Source: Rheinheimera sp. (GTDB taxonomy: Bacteria; Pseudomonadota; Gammaproteobacteria; Enterobacterales; Alteromonadaceae). Taken from it: 64,000 nt of DNA. The stretch lies in NCBI RefSeq assembly GCF_030824435.1, contig NZ_JAVBXS010000105.1:1-64000 (forward strand), in the 5' to 3' direction. Each line of letters opens with the position of its first letter. Position 1 is the stretch's first letter. Of this stretch, positions 41,663 through 50,135 are shown one piece after another. A program made the position numbers and the translations under genes. The notes beneath the pieces are model-generated. The model was given only the letters and a program-made list of their open reading frames with translations, made no database searches and was not told where the DNA came from.

Positions 41663-42712
41663 TTATAAACGCTGATACAGCTGTTGTAACTTCTCCGCCA
41701 CCTGGGTGACCAGATATTGTTCTGCCTTTTCTCGTCCGACCAGCTGTAATTGCCGGTACTCTGCCGCCGGCAAACTTAATAACTGCTGAATTGTATGACT
41801 CAACTGCTCCAGCAACTGCACTTCGTTTTGTTGTGACAGACAAAAACCGCTGTGGCCATGTTGAGTTTGTGCCAGCGAACCATCGGTTTGGGTGGCAACC
41901 ACAGGGGTATAACAAGCCATAGCTTCGGTCATCACCAGACCAAAAGATTCGTTACGCGACAAGCTGATAAAACACTTACTGTTTTCAAAATATTGTTTCA
42001 GTTCCAAAGGGCCGGCCGGCTGACAAAGTCTGAGATTGGTATACTGACTGGCGGCCTGCTGCAAAGCACCACGATAAGGCCCCTGCCCAACAACAGCAAT
42101 CTGATATTGACTGAGTTTGGGTAATAAGGCCAACAACCTGTCCATGCCTTTGTTTAAATCCAGCGTGCCGACATAAAGAATATCTATCGGTTTATCTGTG
42201 ATGTTTTTTTGTGTTGCTTCTGCAAACACCGGATGAATACCAGCCGGCAGCACTTCGGCAGAAGGCGGCGTGCAGAAAAACTTCTGCCTGAGTTGTTCAC
42301 TGGTAAAAATAAAATGCTGCACCTGAGCGGCTGCAAACTTATAAAGTTTGGGTTCGGGTTTGTATAAATAGATATCACTGCCGTGGCAGGTCACCACAAT
42401 TTTCACTTTCGGGTTTCTCAGCCAGCGATACGTGAGTGCCAACCAAATGGTGGGGTAAAAATAATGCACATGGATAATGTCGTAGCGGGTGCGGCAAAAC
42501 ACAAAATTCCAGACAAACTGCAGCCAAAGCACCGGATATTTCAGCAATTTATTCAGCAGACTGTCGTTGTGCCAGCGCATATAACAATAAGCGGGATTGA
42601 TAGCGGCTAAAGCATCAACCTGATTTTTGACAAATTGTCCCTGAAAAGGCGCAGAGGCTTTTGGCCCCATATTGGTCACTATCAATACTTTTTTAGTGTT
42701 TTGCTGACTCAC
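41663..42712 (-). CDS. Glycosyltransferase family 4 (GT-B, retaining)
   Basis: A 349-residue GT4-type enzyme. The C-terminal domain starts with ILYVGTLDLNKGMDRLLALL, and the conserved E-x7-E region (NESFGLVMTEAMACYTPVVAT) is intact. The N-terminal domain has MGPKASAPFQGQFVKNQVDAL, typical of this group. The frame is open to 42877, but GTG 42712 is chosen because AGGA lies six bases upstream and the fold begins there (KKVLIVTNMG). It is the first gene of the minus-strand polysaccharide operon and diverges from wecA across about 260 bases. Confidence 0.85.
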   Translation of the reverse strand: MSQQNTKKVLIVTNMGPKASAPFQGQFVKNQVDALAAINPAYCYMRWHNDSLLNKLLKYPVLWLQFVWNFVFCRTRYDIIHVHYFYPTIWLALTYRWLRNPKVKIVVTCHGSDIYLYKPEPKLYKFAAAQVQHFIFTSEQLRQKFFCTPPSAEVLPAGIHPVFAEATQKNITDKPIDILYVGTLDLNKGMDRLLALLPKLSQYQIAVVGQGPYRGALQQAASQYTNLRLCQPAGPLELKQYFENSKCFISLSRNESFGLVMTEAMACYTPVVATQTDGSLAQTQHGHSGFCLSQQNEVQLLEQLSHTIQQLLSLPAAEYRQLQLVGREKAEQYLVTQVAEKLQQLYQRL

Positions 42713-42918
42713 GTGACATCCTGTTTCTGCCAAAGAGGCTGGATCATACTTTGGAACTTCATCAGGCAACAACCAGCAAGCGGAAAAATAAGCCGCTTTG
42801 TCAGCATCTGGCCGCGATAATAACTCTCTGTGCCTATCACAAGATGTTGACTGCACAACAAAACAGCAGTTTATCAAGCTTTCTGTTGCGGCCGATAGTA
42901 ACTGCCCATAACATCACC

Positions 42919-42924
42919 TATAAT
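42919..42924 (+). promoter_or_regulatory. Possible -10 of the wecA promoter
   Basis: A consensus TATAAT lies 50 bases before the wecA ATG in the divergent region; the matching -35 (about 42896) is poor. Confidence 0.35.
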
Positions 42925-42974
42925 CGCCTTTGTTTTATAACAATAATTAGTTTGATTTATTTAGCGGATCCTTT

Positions 42975-44054
42975 ATGCGCGAACACTTTGTGTTGTTTTC
43001 AACCACTTTTATCCTGACCTTAATTGCCATTTTTATCCTTATTCCTGTTGCCAACAAAATTGGGCTGGTTGATAAACCCCATGGCCGCAAACAACATGTT
43101 GGTGCTATTCCGCTGATTGGCGGTATTTCAATTTTTACCGGTGTGGCCGCCACTCTGGCTATTTTTGGCCTGCCCCAAGACAGCCATTGGTATTATCTGC
43201 TTTGCGGCGGCAGCATAGTGTTGCTGGGTGTGTTTGACGATTTCCTCGATTTAAGTGTCAAACTGCGCCTGTGTGCCCAGCTGCTGATTGGCGCCGTGAT
43301 GATTTATGGCCTGGGTTTGTATCTGGCCGATTTAGGCAATTTATTTAGTTTAGGTTCAGTCACTCTGGGGTATATCGGCATTCCGGTTACCTTAATAGCC
43401 GTTATTGCCGCTATTAACGCTTTTAATATGATTGATGGCATCGACGGTCTGGCGGGCATGCTCAGCGGTGTCAGTTTTGTGTCGTTAACCCTGATGATGG
43501 GCATTGGCGGCCAGCTTGAACATGCGGTGCTGCCGATGGTGCTGGTGTTTGCGCTTATTCCTTATTTGCTGTTTAACCTGGATTTAATTGGCAAAGGTAA
43601 AGGCAAAATTTTTATGGGCGATGCCGGCAGTATGCTGATTGGCCTGTCGGTCATCTGGTTGTTAATTATTGGCAGTCAGAGCGACAGCGCAAGCTTCCGT
43701 CCTGTCACCGCGCTTTGGGTGATTGCAGTGCCGCTGATGGACATGGTGGCCATTATGATCCGCCGGATCCGCAAAGGTCAGTCGCCTTTTATGGCTGACC
43801 GCGAACACTTACACCATATCTTCCTGCGCCTTGGTTTAACCTCCCGTCAGGCGCTGGTGATTATCACCAGCCTGTCTTGTATGCTCGCCACCATAGGTAT
43901 TGTTGGTGAATATCTGATGGTGCCAGACCTGGTGATGTTGTTATTGTTTTTGCTGATGTTCAGTCTTTATTCACTGTCTTTGCAATATATCTGGCGTATC
44001 ACTCGTTTTATCAAACGTTATAAAGCAAAACAACGTGCTAAAAACAATCCGTAA
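42975..44054 (+). CDS. wecA: UDP-GlcNAc:undecaprenyl-phosphate GlcNAc-1-phosphate transferase
   Basis: WecA starts surface glycans by moving GlcNAc-1-P onto undecaprenyl phosphate. The 359-residue protein has about 11 membrane helices and the family motifs: DKPHGRKQHVGAIPLIGG near the start, FDDFLDL (Asp-Asp metal site near residue 90), NAFNMIDGIDGL, FMGDAGSMLIGL and the cytosolic DREHLHHIFLRLGL. Similarity to WecA is greater than to the MraY or WbpL types. Start ATG 42975. It overlaps the following flippase gene by 20 bases. Confidence 0.93.
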   Translation: MREHFVLFSTTFILTLIAIFILIPVANKIGLVDKPHGRKQHVGAIPLIGGISIFTGVAATLAIFGLPQDSHWYYLLCGGSIVLLGVFDDFLDLSVKLRLCAQLLIGAVMIYGLGLYLADLGNLFSLGSVTLGYIGIPVTLIAVIAAINAFNMIDGIDGLAGMLSGVSFVSLTLMMGIGGQLEHAVLPMVLVFALIPYLLFNLDLIGKGKGKIFMGDAGSMLIGLSVIWLLIIGSQSDSASFRPVTALWVIAVPLMDMVAIMIRRIRKGQSPFMADREHLHHIFLRLGLTSRQALVIITSLSCMLATIGIVGEYLMVPDLVMLLLFLLMFSLYSLSLQYIWRITRFIKRYKAKQRAKNNP

Positions 44055-45354
44055 ACTGCTGGAAGCGCGCGCCATCATTATGCTGATGGAGCGTTTTTTC
44101 CGTCTTGGTGCTGGCGCTGTGGTCACTTTTATGGTGGCCAGAATGCTGGGCGATGAAGCGCTGGGTGTGTACGGTGTTGTGATGGTATGGGCGGCATTTT
44201 TAACCCCGCTTAGCAGCATGGGACTAAACAATCTGGTGCAGAAAATGGCCAGCAGCCAGACTGACCCGCTTAGAGCCAGAACCATTTTACAAAGTGCCCT
44301 TTGGCTCAGACTGATAGCCGGTTTGTTTTTTGCAGTGCTGATGATCCTGGGTTTTGCCGTTTTTTATCCACATTATTTTGCCATAGGCCCTGCCGCTATC
44401 AGCGCGCTTTTTATCCTGCAGAGTTTCAGTGCCATGATGCTTTGTGAATATGACCAGAACTATCGTGGTCATTTTCGCGCTGTTGCCCTTTCCAAAGTGG
44501 TGGTGTCAATTCTGACCTTAACAGCCCGGGTTGTTGCGCTTATTTTTGGCGCCAATGTTGATACGCTGTTGTTGGTGGTTGGTATTGAGTTTTTGCTGAC
44601 TGGTGCTTTGCAATATTATTGGCACCGTCGTTATGCCCCCCAAGAACCCGGCCTGAGCCTGAAGTATTTCAGCTGGCAAAGTAGTAAAGAATTATTAAAA
44701 CGCTCCAGCTGGCTTTGGTTGTCCGGTGTGGTGTCAGTGATTTACCTGAAAATCGACACCATTATGATTGAACAAATGATTGGTATTGCCGCCACTGGTC
44801 AATATACAGCGGTGGCGCGGTTATCAGAGCTTTGGTATGTCATTCCTGTAACTTTAGCGGCGCGTTATTATCCGGATTTGCTGAAAGCCTACAACAAAAA
44901 CTGGGAAAGCTATTTGTGCATTCTGAAAAAACGTAGTGTGCAGTTTTTTCTGATGGCCTTTGGCATTGCCATCTTTATGACTTTGGGCGCTAAATGGATT
45001 ATGTGGCTGGCTTATGGCGAAAAATTTGTGCCTTCTGCCACAGTGCTGCAAATTCATGTGTGGGCCGGTTGTTTTATTTTTGTCAGAGCACTGATTAGCC
45101 AGCATTTAATTATTACCGGCAACGAACCTTTAAGCCTGCTCAGTCACGGCGTGGGCGCCATTCTAAATGTGCTGTTAAATCTGTGGCTTATTCCTATTTA
45201 TGGCATCGAAGGTGCGGCATGGGCCACACTGATTTCTTATGCTTATGCGTCATTTTTCTTTTTATTCTGCTCAGGTAAAACCAGAGCGCATTTTTGGCAA
45301 TTGTTAAAAGTTAAAGCGGTGGCGCCACAACCACCCGTCAAACCGGAGTCTTAG
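44035..45354 (+). CDS. Second Wzx-like polysaccharide flippase
   Basis: A 439-residue MOP-family membrane protein with about 12-14 hydrophobic segments; GAGAVVTFMVARMLGDEALGVYG near the N-terminus and DTIMIEQMIGIAATGQYTAVA in the middle are typical of PST flippases. GTG 44035 starts inside wecA with no strong ribosome site, so coupling to wecA translation is likely. It is distinct in sequence from the flippase at 36518, so the locus has two exporters and perhaps two glycans or repeat units. Confidence 0.85.
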   Translation: MLKTIRKLLEARAIIMLMERFFRLGAGAVVTFMVARMLGDEALGVYGVVMVWAAFLTPLSSMGLNNLVQKMASSQTDPLRARTILQSALWLRLIAGLFFAVLMILGFAVFYPHYFAIGPAAISALFILQSFSAMMLCEYDQNYRGHFRAVALSKVVVSILTLTARVVALIFGANVDTLLLVVGIEFLLTGALQYYWHRRYAPQEPGLSLKYFSWQSSKELLKRSSWLWLSGVVSVIYLKIDTIMIEQMIGIAATGQYTAVARLSELWYVIPVTLAARYYPDLLKAYNKNWESYLCILKKRSVQFFLMAFGIAIFMTLGAKWIMWLAYGEKFVPSATVLQIHVWAGCFIFVRALISQHLIITGNEPLSLLSHGVGAILNVLLNLWLIPIYGIEGAAWATLISYAYASFFFLFCSGKTRAHFWQLLKVKAVAPQPPVKPES

Positions 45355-45356
45355 TT

Positions 45357-46409
45357 GTGATAAAAAAACTGCTGCGTCGGCTTTATGCCAGGCTGGATTT
45401 ATGGTTGTTGCCTTATGCCGCGAAGAACCGCAAATTTGCCGGTATTTATTATGCGTTTTTTAACCCGCATTTTCGCCGTGAGATGCATGCAACAGCAGCA
45501 GGCCGCCAGCATTACCGCTTGCATGAAGAAAGCTCCACCATCGCCACTGTGATTATCCGCCGTAATATTCACCGCCTGGAAAAAGGCCTGTCGATGGTGC
45601 CTCGTAAATCGTTGTTTGCCCTTGATTATATTGACGAAACTTTAAATGCTTTTGGCAATATGCTCAGTGAACCAACCCATCAGCTGGATTTGGTGTTACT
45701 TAATTATGCCCATGATGTGCTCGACAGTTATTTTGCCGTGACAAAGTGGCCTGAAGGCGCCAGCCAGCCACAGCTTTTTGCAGAGCAAGCAAGCCGGATC
45801 CGGCCACTTTTGAACAAACAACAACATCAGGCTGCTGCCGCTCCTGCGCCTTATCAACAAAGGCCAAGAGCAGCAATCAGTTATGCCGAATTTTATAAAC
45901 TCTGTCAGCAGCGCTGCTCGGTGCGTACTTTTTTACCAAAAGCGGTAGAGCCAGAAATACTGGAGCAAGCCGTTGCAGCTGCGGCCCAAGCGCCCAGTGC
46001 CTGTAATCGCCAGCCATTTCGTTATGTAGCTGCCACCCAGGGCGAAACTTTACGTAAACTTGCCAGCCTGCCGATGGGCACCGTCGGTTATGCAGAAGCC
46101 TTGCCTGCCGTACTTGCTGTGGTTGGTGATTTAAGTGCTTACCCATTTGAGCGCGACCGCCATGTGATTTATATCGACGCCAGCCTTGCGAATATGCAGT
46201 TGATGCTGGCGCTGGAAACCATGGGGCTGGCGTCATGCTCCATTAACTGGCCTGATATTGAAAATTACGAAATTAAAATAGCCAAACTTCTGAAACTACA
46301 GCCATTTGAACGCGTGGTGATGCTGATTGCTGTCGGATATCCAGATCCGAATGCTTTGATCCCACATTCCGAGAAAAAAACCGCAGCCGGATTACTCAGT
46401 TATGTCTGA
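45357..46409 (+). CDS. Nitroreductase-fold protein in a polysaccharide operon
   Basis: The C-terminal 170 or so residues look like a nitroreductase/FMN fold: YKLCQQRCSVRTFLPKAVEP then QAPSACNRQPFRYV near residue 215-227, DASLANMQLMLALETMGLASC, and a closing IAVGYPDP. The N-terminal ~170 residues are a separate helical extension (RRNIHRLEKGLSMVPR, AFGNMLSEPTHQLDLVLLNY). Similar two-part proteins are found in exopolysaccharide clusters together with pyruvyl transferases, but the reaction is unknown. GTG 45357 follows the flippase stop by two bases; the end overlaps the pyruvyl transferase gene by eight. Confidence 0.7.
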   Translation: MIKKLLRRLYARLDLWLLPYAAKNRKFAGIYYAFFNPHFRREMHATAAGRQHYRLHEESSTIATVIIRRNIHRLEKGLSMVPRKSLFALDYIDETLNAFGNMLSEPTHQLDLVLLNYAHDVLDSYFAVTKWPEGASQPQLFAEQASRIRPLLNKQQHQAAAAPAPYQQRPRAAISYAEFYKLCQQRCSVRTFLPKAVEPEILEQAVAAAAQAPSACNRQPFRYVAATQGETLRKLASLPMGTVGYAEALPAVLAVVGDLSAYPFERDRHVIYIDASLANMQLMLALETMGLASCSINWPDIENYEIKIAKLLKLQPFERVVMLIAVGYPDPNALIPHSEKKTAAGLLSYV

Positions 46410-47568
46410 CCAAAAAGCATTAAAAGTTGAAATTAAAGGGGTGCAGTTTCGCAACAAAGGCGCCTACCTGATGTTGTTAGGTTGCCTGCAGGGCTTAGAG
46501 CAACTGGGCCGGCCTTTTGAGCTGGTGTTATCCCCTGGCCCCAATTTACCCTATCGCGAACGTGCCATGCTTGGCGCCTGGCAAAAGTTGTCTTTGCGCC
46601 GCAAAGGCCTCGACTTCACGCCCTGGTTTGGCAAAATGCCCAACTTTATGCTGAACACCTTAAGACGTTATGGCATTGTCACGGAAAAAGAAGTAGACGT
46701 GATTTTAGAAGCCTCTGGTTTTGCTTATGGTGACCAATGGCCTTTGCTGTTTTTGCAAAATACCGCCCGTGAAGTGAAACGTTTTGGTGAGGCAGGCAAA
46801 GCTTTTATCTTTATGCCACAAGCTTTTGGCCCTTTTAAATCGGACGAAAGCAAAGCAGCGATGCGGGATATTATTCAGCACGCCAAACTGATGTTTGTGC
46901 GTGACCCGGTGTCTTTGGGCCATTTACAGTCTTGTGTGGCTGAACTGCCAGCCCATGTGATATTAACACCCGACTTTACCGTTGGCTTAAAAGGTATCAG
47001 CCGCACCGCCCTGCCAGAATTTGACGGCCCTTTTGCTGCCCTTATTCCGAACAATAAAGTCATTTCCAAATTTAACCATGCCAATGCTGAAGCAGAACGC
47101 ACCCGTTATGTTGAGGCTTTTGCCGCTGCCGGTAATCAGCTGACCGAACTTGGCCTTGAAGTGGTGCTGGTGAATCATGAAGGCAAAGAAGACGCGGCGC
47201 TTTGTGCGGAAATAGCTAAGTTAACGCCTTGCCAGATCATCACCATAGAAGATCCACTGGCGGTCAAAGCCCTGATTGGCAAAGCCGAACTTTGTGTCAG
47301 TTCGCGTTTTCATGGTGCCATTAATGCGCTAAGCCAGAATGTGCCTTGTATTGCCACCAGCTGGAGCCACAAATATCACGCCATGATGGATGACTTTGGT
47401 ATGGCAGATTATTGTATTGAAGCCTTATCGGCAGTGACGCTGACGCAAAAAATCACCCAGCTGCTGGCCAATAAAAATGATATTCAGCCACTGCTGGCGG
47501 AAAAATCAGCTGCGTTAAAAGCCAAAAACCAGCTGATGTGGCAAAAGCTGCACGATACACTGCGTTAG
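46402..47568 (+). CDS. Polysaccharide pyruvyl transferase family protein
   Basis: Members transfer pyruvate from phosphoenolpyruvate to sugars in surface glycans, making pyruvate ketals; some act on other acceptors. The 388-residue protein has an N-terminal KGAYLMLLGCLQGLEQLG segment and the C-terminal CVSSRFHGAINALSQNVPCIATSWSHKY motif typical of PF04230, fold GT-B-like. It is cytosolic. It is last in the wecA operon and overlaps the nitroreductase-like gene. If pyruvylation occurs it would add negative charge to the glycan. Confidence 0.85.
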   Translation: MSDQKALKVEIKGVQFRNKGAYLMLLGCLQGLEQLGRPFELVLSPGPNLPYRERAMLGAWQKLSLRRKGLDFTPWFGKMPNFMLNTLRRYGIVTEKEVDVILEASGFAYGDQWPLLFLQNTAREVKRFGEAGKAFIFMPQAFGPFKSDESKAAMRDIIQHAKLMFVRDPVSLGHLQSCVAELPAHVILTPDFTVGLKGISRTALPEFDGPFAALIPNNKVISKFNHANAEAERTRYVEAFAAAGNQLTELGLEVVLVNHEGKEDAALCAEIAKLTPCQIITIEDPLAVKALIGKAELCVSSRFHGAINALSQNVPCIATSWSHKYHAMMDDFGMADYCIEALSAVTLTQKITQLLANKNDIQPLLAEKSAALKAKNQLMWQKLHDTLR

Positions 47569-47630
47569 TCGCCGCAAGCGTATCGCCGGCTTATTGCTCT
47601 TGCATCGCCGGTGTACCGTGCATCCTGTAC

Positions 47631-47664
47631 ATAAAAAAACCGAAGCCAGGCTTCGGTTTTTTTA
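47631..47664. terminator. Bidirectional terminator between the wecA operon and uppP
   Basis: AAAAAAACCGAAGCC, short loop, GGCTTCGGTTTTTTT. A strong stem with A/T-tracts between convergent genes. Confidence 0.9.
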
Positions 47665-47711
47665 TGTCTATTTAACACCATCACACTGGGTGATGGTTCT
47701 TAGCGGCGGCC

Positions 47712-48539
47712 TTAAAACGCTGCTGTTGCCCAGTCAATCCAGCCCAGTTGCCAGCTCAGCAGAATAAAACCACCAAAAGCAATACGATACCAGGCGAAAA
47801 TTTCATAACTGTGATTACCGACAAACTTCACCAGAGTACGGACCGCCAGTAAAGCCGCAACAAAAGCTGTCACAAAACCCACGGCAAACATAGGGATATC
47901 GGCAGCGCCTAATAAATCACGGTGTTTAAATAAATCGTAGAAGGTGGCGGCAAACATGGTCGGCACGGCCAGGAAAAACGAAAATTCAGCAGCAACTTTA
48001 CGATCCAGACCAATAAATAAACCGCCAATAATAGTGGCGCCAGAACGTGAGGTGCCTGGCACCATAGACACCACCTGGGCACAACCAATTTTTAACGCGT
48101 CTTTCCAGCTGATGTCGTCAACGTCCAACACCCGGGTTTGATGCTGACGGCGTTCAGCCCACAAAATAATCAAACCACCCAGCACCAGCATCACAGCCAC
48201 TGTCACAGGGTTAAATAAATACAGTTTGATGGTTTTAATAAACAACAAACCAATAATGGCGGCCGGTAAAAAGGCAATAAACAAGTTCAGGATAAACTTT
48301 TGTGCTTTGCTGTCGGAAAACATGCCGGTGGCGACACTTAAAAAGCGCTGCCGGTATTCAAATACAATGGCCAGAATGGCGCCAAACTGGATGGCAATTT
48401 CAAACACCCGGCCGTCATTGTGAAAACCAATCAGGTCGCCGACAACTATCAAATGCCCGGTACTGGAAACAGGTAAAAACTCGGTCAAGCCTTCAACAAT
48501 ACCCAGAATAAAAGCCTGTAATAACAACCACCAATCCAT
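47712..48539 (-). CDS. uppP: Undecaprenyl-diphosphatase UppP (BacA)
   Basis: UppP dephosphorylates undecaprenyl diphosphate, restoring the lipid carrier for peptidoglycan and surface glycans; overproduction gives bacitracin resistance. The 275-residue membrane protein has the catalytic [16 protein letters not shown] near residues 16-31 and [14 protein letters not shown] near 160-173, with the key Glu, Ser and Arg residues. Start ATG 48539. Its position beside the polysaccharide locus fits carrier recycling. Confidence 0.96.
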   Translation of the reverse strand: MDWWLLLQAFILGIVEGLTEFLPVSSTGHLIVVGDLIGFHNDGRVFEIAIQFGAILAIVFEYRQRFLSVATGMFSDSKAQKFILNLFIAFLPAAIIGLLFIKTIKLYLFNPVTVAVMLVLGGLIILWAERRQHQTRVLDVDDISWKDALKIGCAQVVSMVPGTSRSGATIIGGLFIGLDRKVAAEFSFFLAVPTMFAATFYDLFKHRDLLGAADIPMFAVGFVTAFVAALLAVRTLVKFVGNHSYEIFAWYRIAFGGFILLSWQLGWIDWATAAF

Positions 48540-48664
48540 GTTGACTCCACTTGCAAACTAAGACGGCGGTTATTATCGGGGCTTTTGGGCAACAAGCAAG
48601 GGAAATGTCGTATCCGGCGCTGCCAACAAGCGGCAAGACGCTGGGGGAAAATGTTTAAAGCCAA

Positions 48665-48697
48665 CAAAATAATGCCGGTTGTATGAGCAACCGGCAT
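48665..48697 (-). terminator. Hairpin after the M24 peptidase gene, candidate terminator
   Basis: ATGCCGGTTG (48672-48681) and CAACCGGCAT (48688-48697) form a perfect ten-pair stem with a six-base loop. Read on the minus strand it is followed by TATTTTGTT, a weak T-tract, about 36 bases after the M24 stop. Confidence 0.55.
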
Positions 48698-48732
48698 GAG
48701 ATACCAAACCGTTTTTGTTTTAAACCGTTTTT

Positions 48733-49953
48733 TTAAACCCGATTTAAACCAAAAGGATCGTCAATGCTATAAGCAGGTTCAGTAAACCAGCGTGGGCCCT
48801 CCTCTGTCATATAAAAGTGGTCTTCTAAACGAATCCCAAATTCACCAGGCACACAAATCATCGGCTCGTTACTAAAACACATGCCTGGCAATAACGGTTG
48901 CTGATTACCGCGCACCAGATAAGGCCATTCGTGAATATCAAGGCCTATGCCATGACCGGTGCGGTGTGGCAGACCTGGCAGCTGATAATCAGGACCAAGG
49001 CCGGCGGCAGTGAGCACTGCCCTGGCTGCGTCATCTACAGCACCACAGGCGGTGCCCAACTGCGCTTTGGCAAAAGCAGCGGCTTGTGCCTGTTTTTCCA
49101 GTTGCCAGAAATGACGCTGGCGCTCATTGGCTTCACCAAACACATAGGTACGGGTAATGTCGGAAATATACTCATGCAATTTACAGCCGGTATCAATCAG
49201 CACCACATCCCCTTTTTTCAGCTGTTGTGGCTCTTTAACCCCATGCGGGAAACTGGACGCCACACCAAACAGCACTATGACAAAATAAGAGCCGCTGGCC
49301 CCTACTTTTTTATGCGCCTGGGCAATAAAAGCTTCTACTTCACGGGTGTCGATACCTTCATACAACATACTGGCAGTGGCCTGATGCACAGCCAGCGTCA
49401 TGTCCATGGCGCGTTGCATTAACGCAAGTTCAGCGGCCGATTTTTGCTGACGACAGGCAGCCGTGATGCAGCTGGCATTGATAAACTGCTGTGCCGGTGC
49501 CTGTTGTTTTAAGCCATCGGCAATAAAAAATGCGGTGTTTTCATCCAGGCCCACTTTATCAGTCTCTGCAATACCAAGCTCACGCAACACACGGATAAAT
49601 AACGCATAAGGGCTTTCATCTTCCTGCCAGCCATGCAACTCACCTTCAATCAGCCAGTAGTCTGTTAAAGTGCCAAGCTCAAACACAGGTGCCAGATAAT
49701 GCAGCTCACCTTGTGCCGTTAATAAAGCGCCGACCAACCGTTCACTGGCATACCAGGCGGTGCCGGTAAAATACTTTAAGCTGGTGCCGGCATTTAAATA
49801 AATGGCAGCAATACCTTGTTGTTGCATCAGCTTGGTGGCTTTTTGAATACGGGCCAGATGTTCATCTTTGCCAATAGGGCTGACCCCTGCTGTCATATCA
49901 GATAAAGTCGCCAGCGCCTCTGCTGCTGTTTTTCCGCCTACACCTAAAGTCAT
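48733..49953 (-). CDS. M24 metallopeptidase, Xaa-Pro dipeptidase/aminopeptidase type
   Basis: A 406-residue pita-bread peptidase that would cleave next to proline in the cytosol. Metal ligands are visible: Asp in VVLIDTGCKLHEYISDITRTYVF (two Asp), His in PHRTGHGIGLDIHEW, and Glu in FSNEPMI and GIRLEDHFYM. The N-terminal creatinase domain has the ALMQRAMDMT helix just before the catalytic domain. The frame extends to 50025, but ATG 49953 has GGAG seven bases upstream. It diverges from a LysR regulator, which may control it. PepP and PepQ types cannot be separated with certainty. Confidence 0.88.
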   Translation of the reverse strand: MTLGVGGKTAAEALATLSDMTAGVSPIGKDEHLARIQKATKLMQQQGIAAIYLNAGTSLKYFTGTAWYASERLVGALLTAQGELHYLAPVFELGTLTDYWLIEGELHGWQEDESPYALFIRVLRELGIAETDKVGLDENTAFFIADGLKQQAPAQQFINASCITAACRQQKSAAELALMQRAMDMTLAVHQATASMLYEGIDTREVEAFIAQAHKKVGASGSYFVIVLFGVASSFPHGVKEPQQLKKGDVVLIDTGCKLHEYISDITRTYVFGEANERQRHFWQLEKQAQAAAFAKAQLGTACGAVDDAARAVLTAAGLGPDYQLPGLPHRTGHGIGLDIHEWPYLVRGNQQPLLPGMCFSNEPMICVPGEFGIRLEDHFYMTEEGPRWFTEPAYSIDDPFGLNRV

Positions 49954-50061
49954 TATTTGCTCCTGAGTACGCTGTGCTTTGATTTGCTGAGAATGCCGGA
50001 AATAACCAGCAAAGCTTTTGTTCATCTGCGGTTCTGCAGTTTTAAGTATCCCGCGCTATTT

Positions 50062-50114
50062 ATATGAAATAAAGTGATATGAATTCAGCTTATGATGAAC
50101 TAAATTCATATGAA
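50062..50114. promoter_or_regulatory. Repeated ATATGAA sites, candidate LysR operator
   Basis: Three direct copies of ATATGAA start at 50062, 50077 and 50108; the second and an inverted AATTCATAT (50103-50111) make a nine-base inverted repeat with ATATGAATT (50077-50085), spacer 17. The cluster lies between the M24 peptidase gene and its divergent LysR regulator, the expected place for autoregulation. Confidence 0.5.
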
Positions 50115-50135
50115 TAAGCTCAATACGGCCGCCCT

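Noticed and set aside
48898-49422. 174-codon open frame antisense to the M24 peptidase
   Set aside because: It mirrors a well-supported gene and has no recognisable domain or ribosome site.
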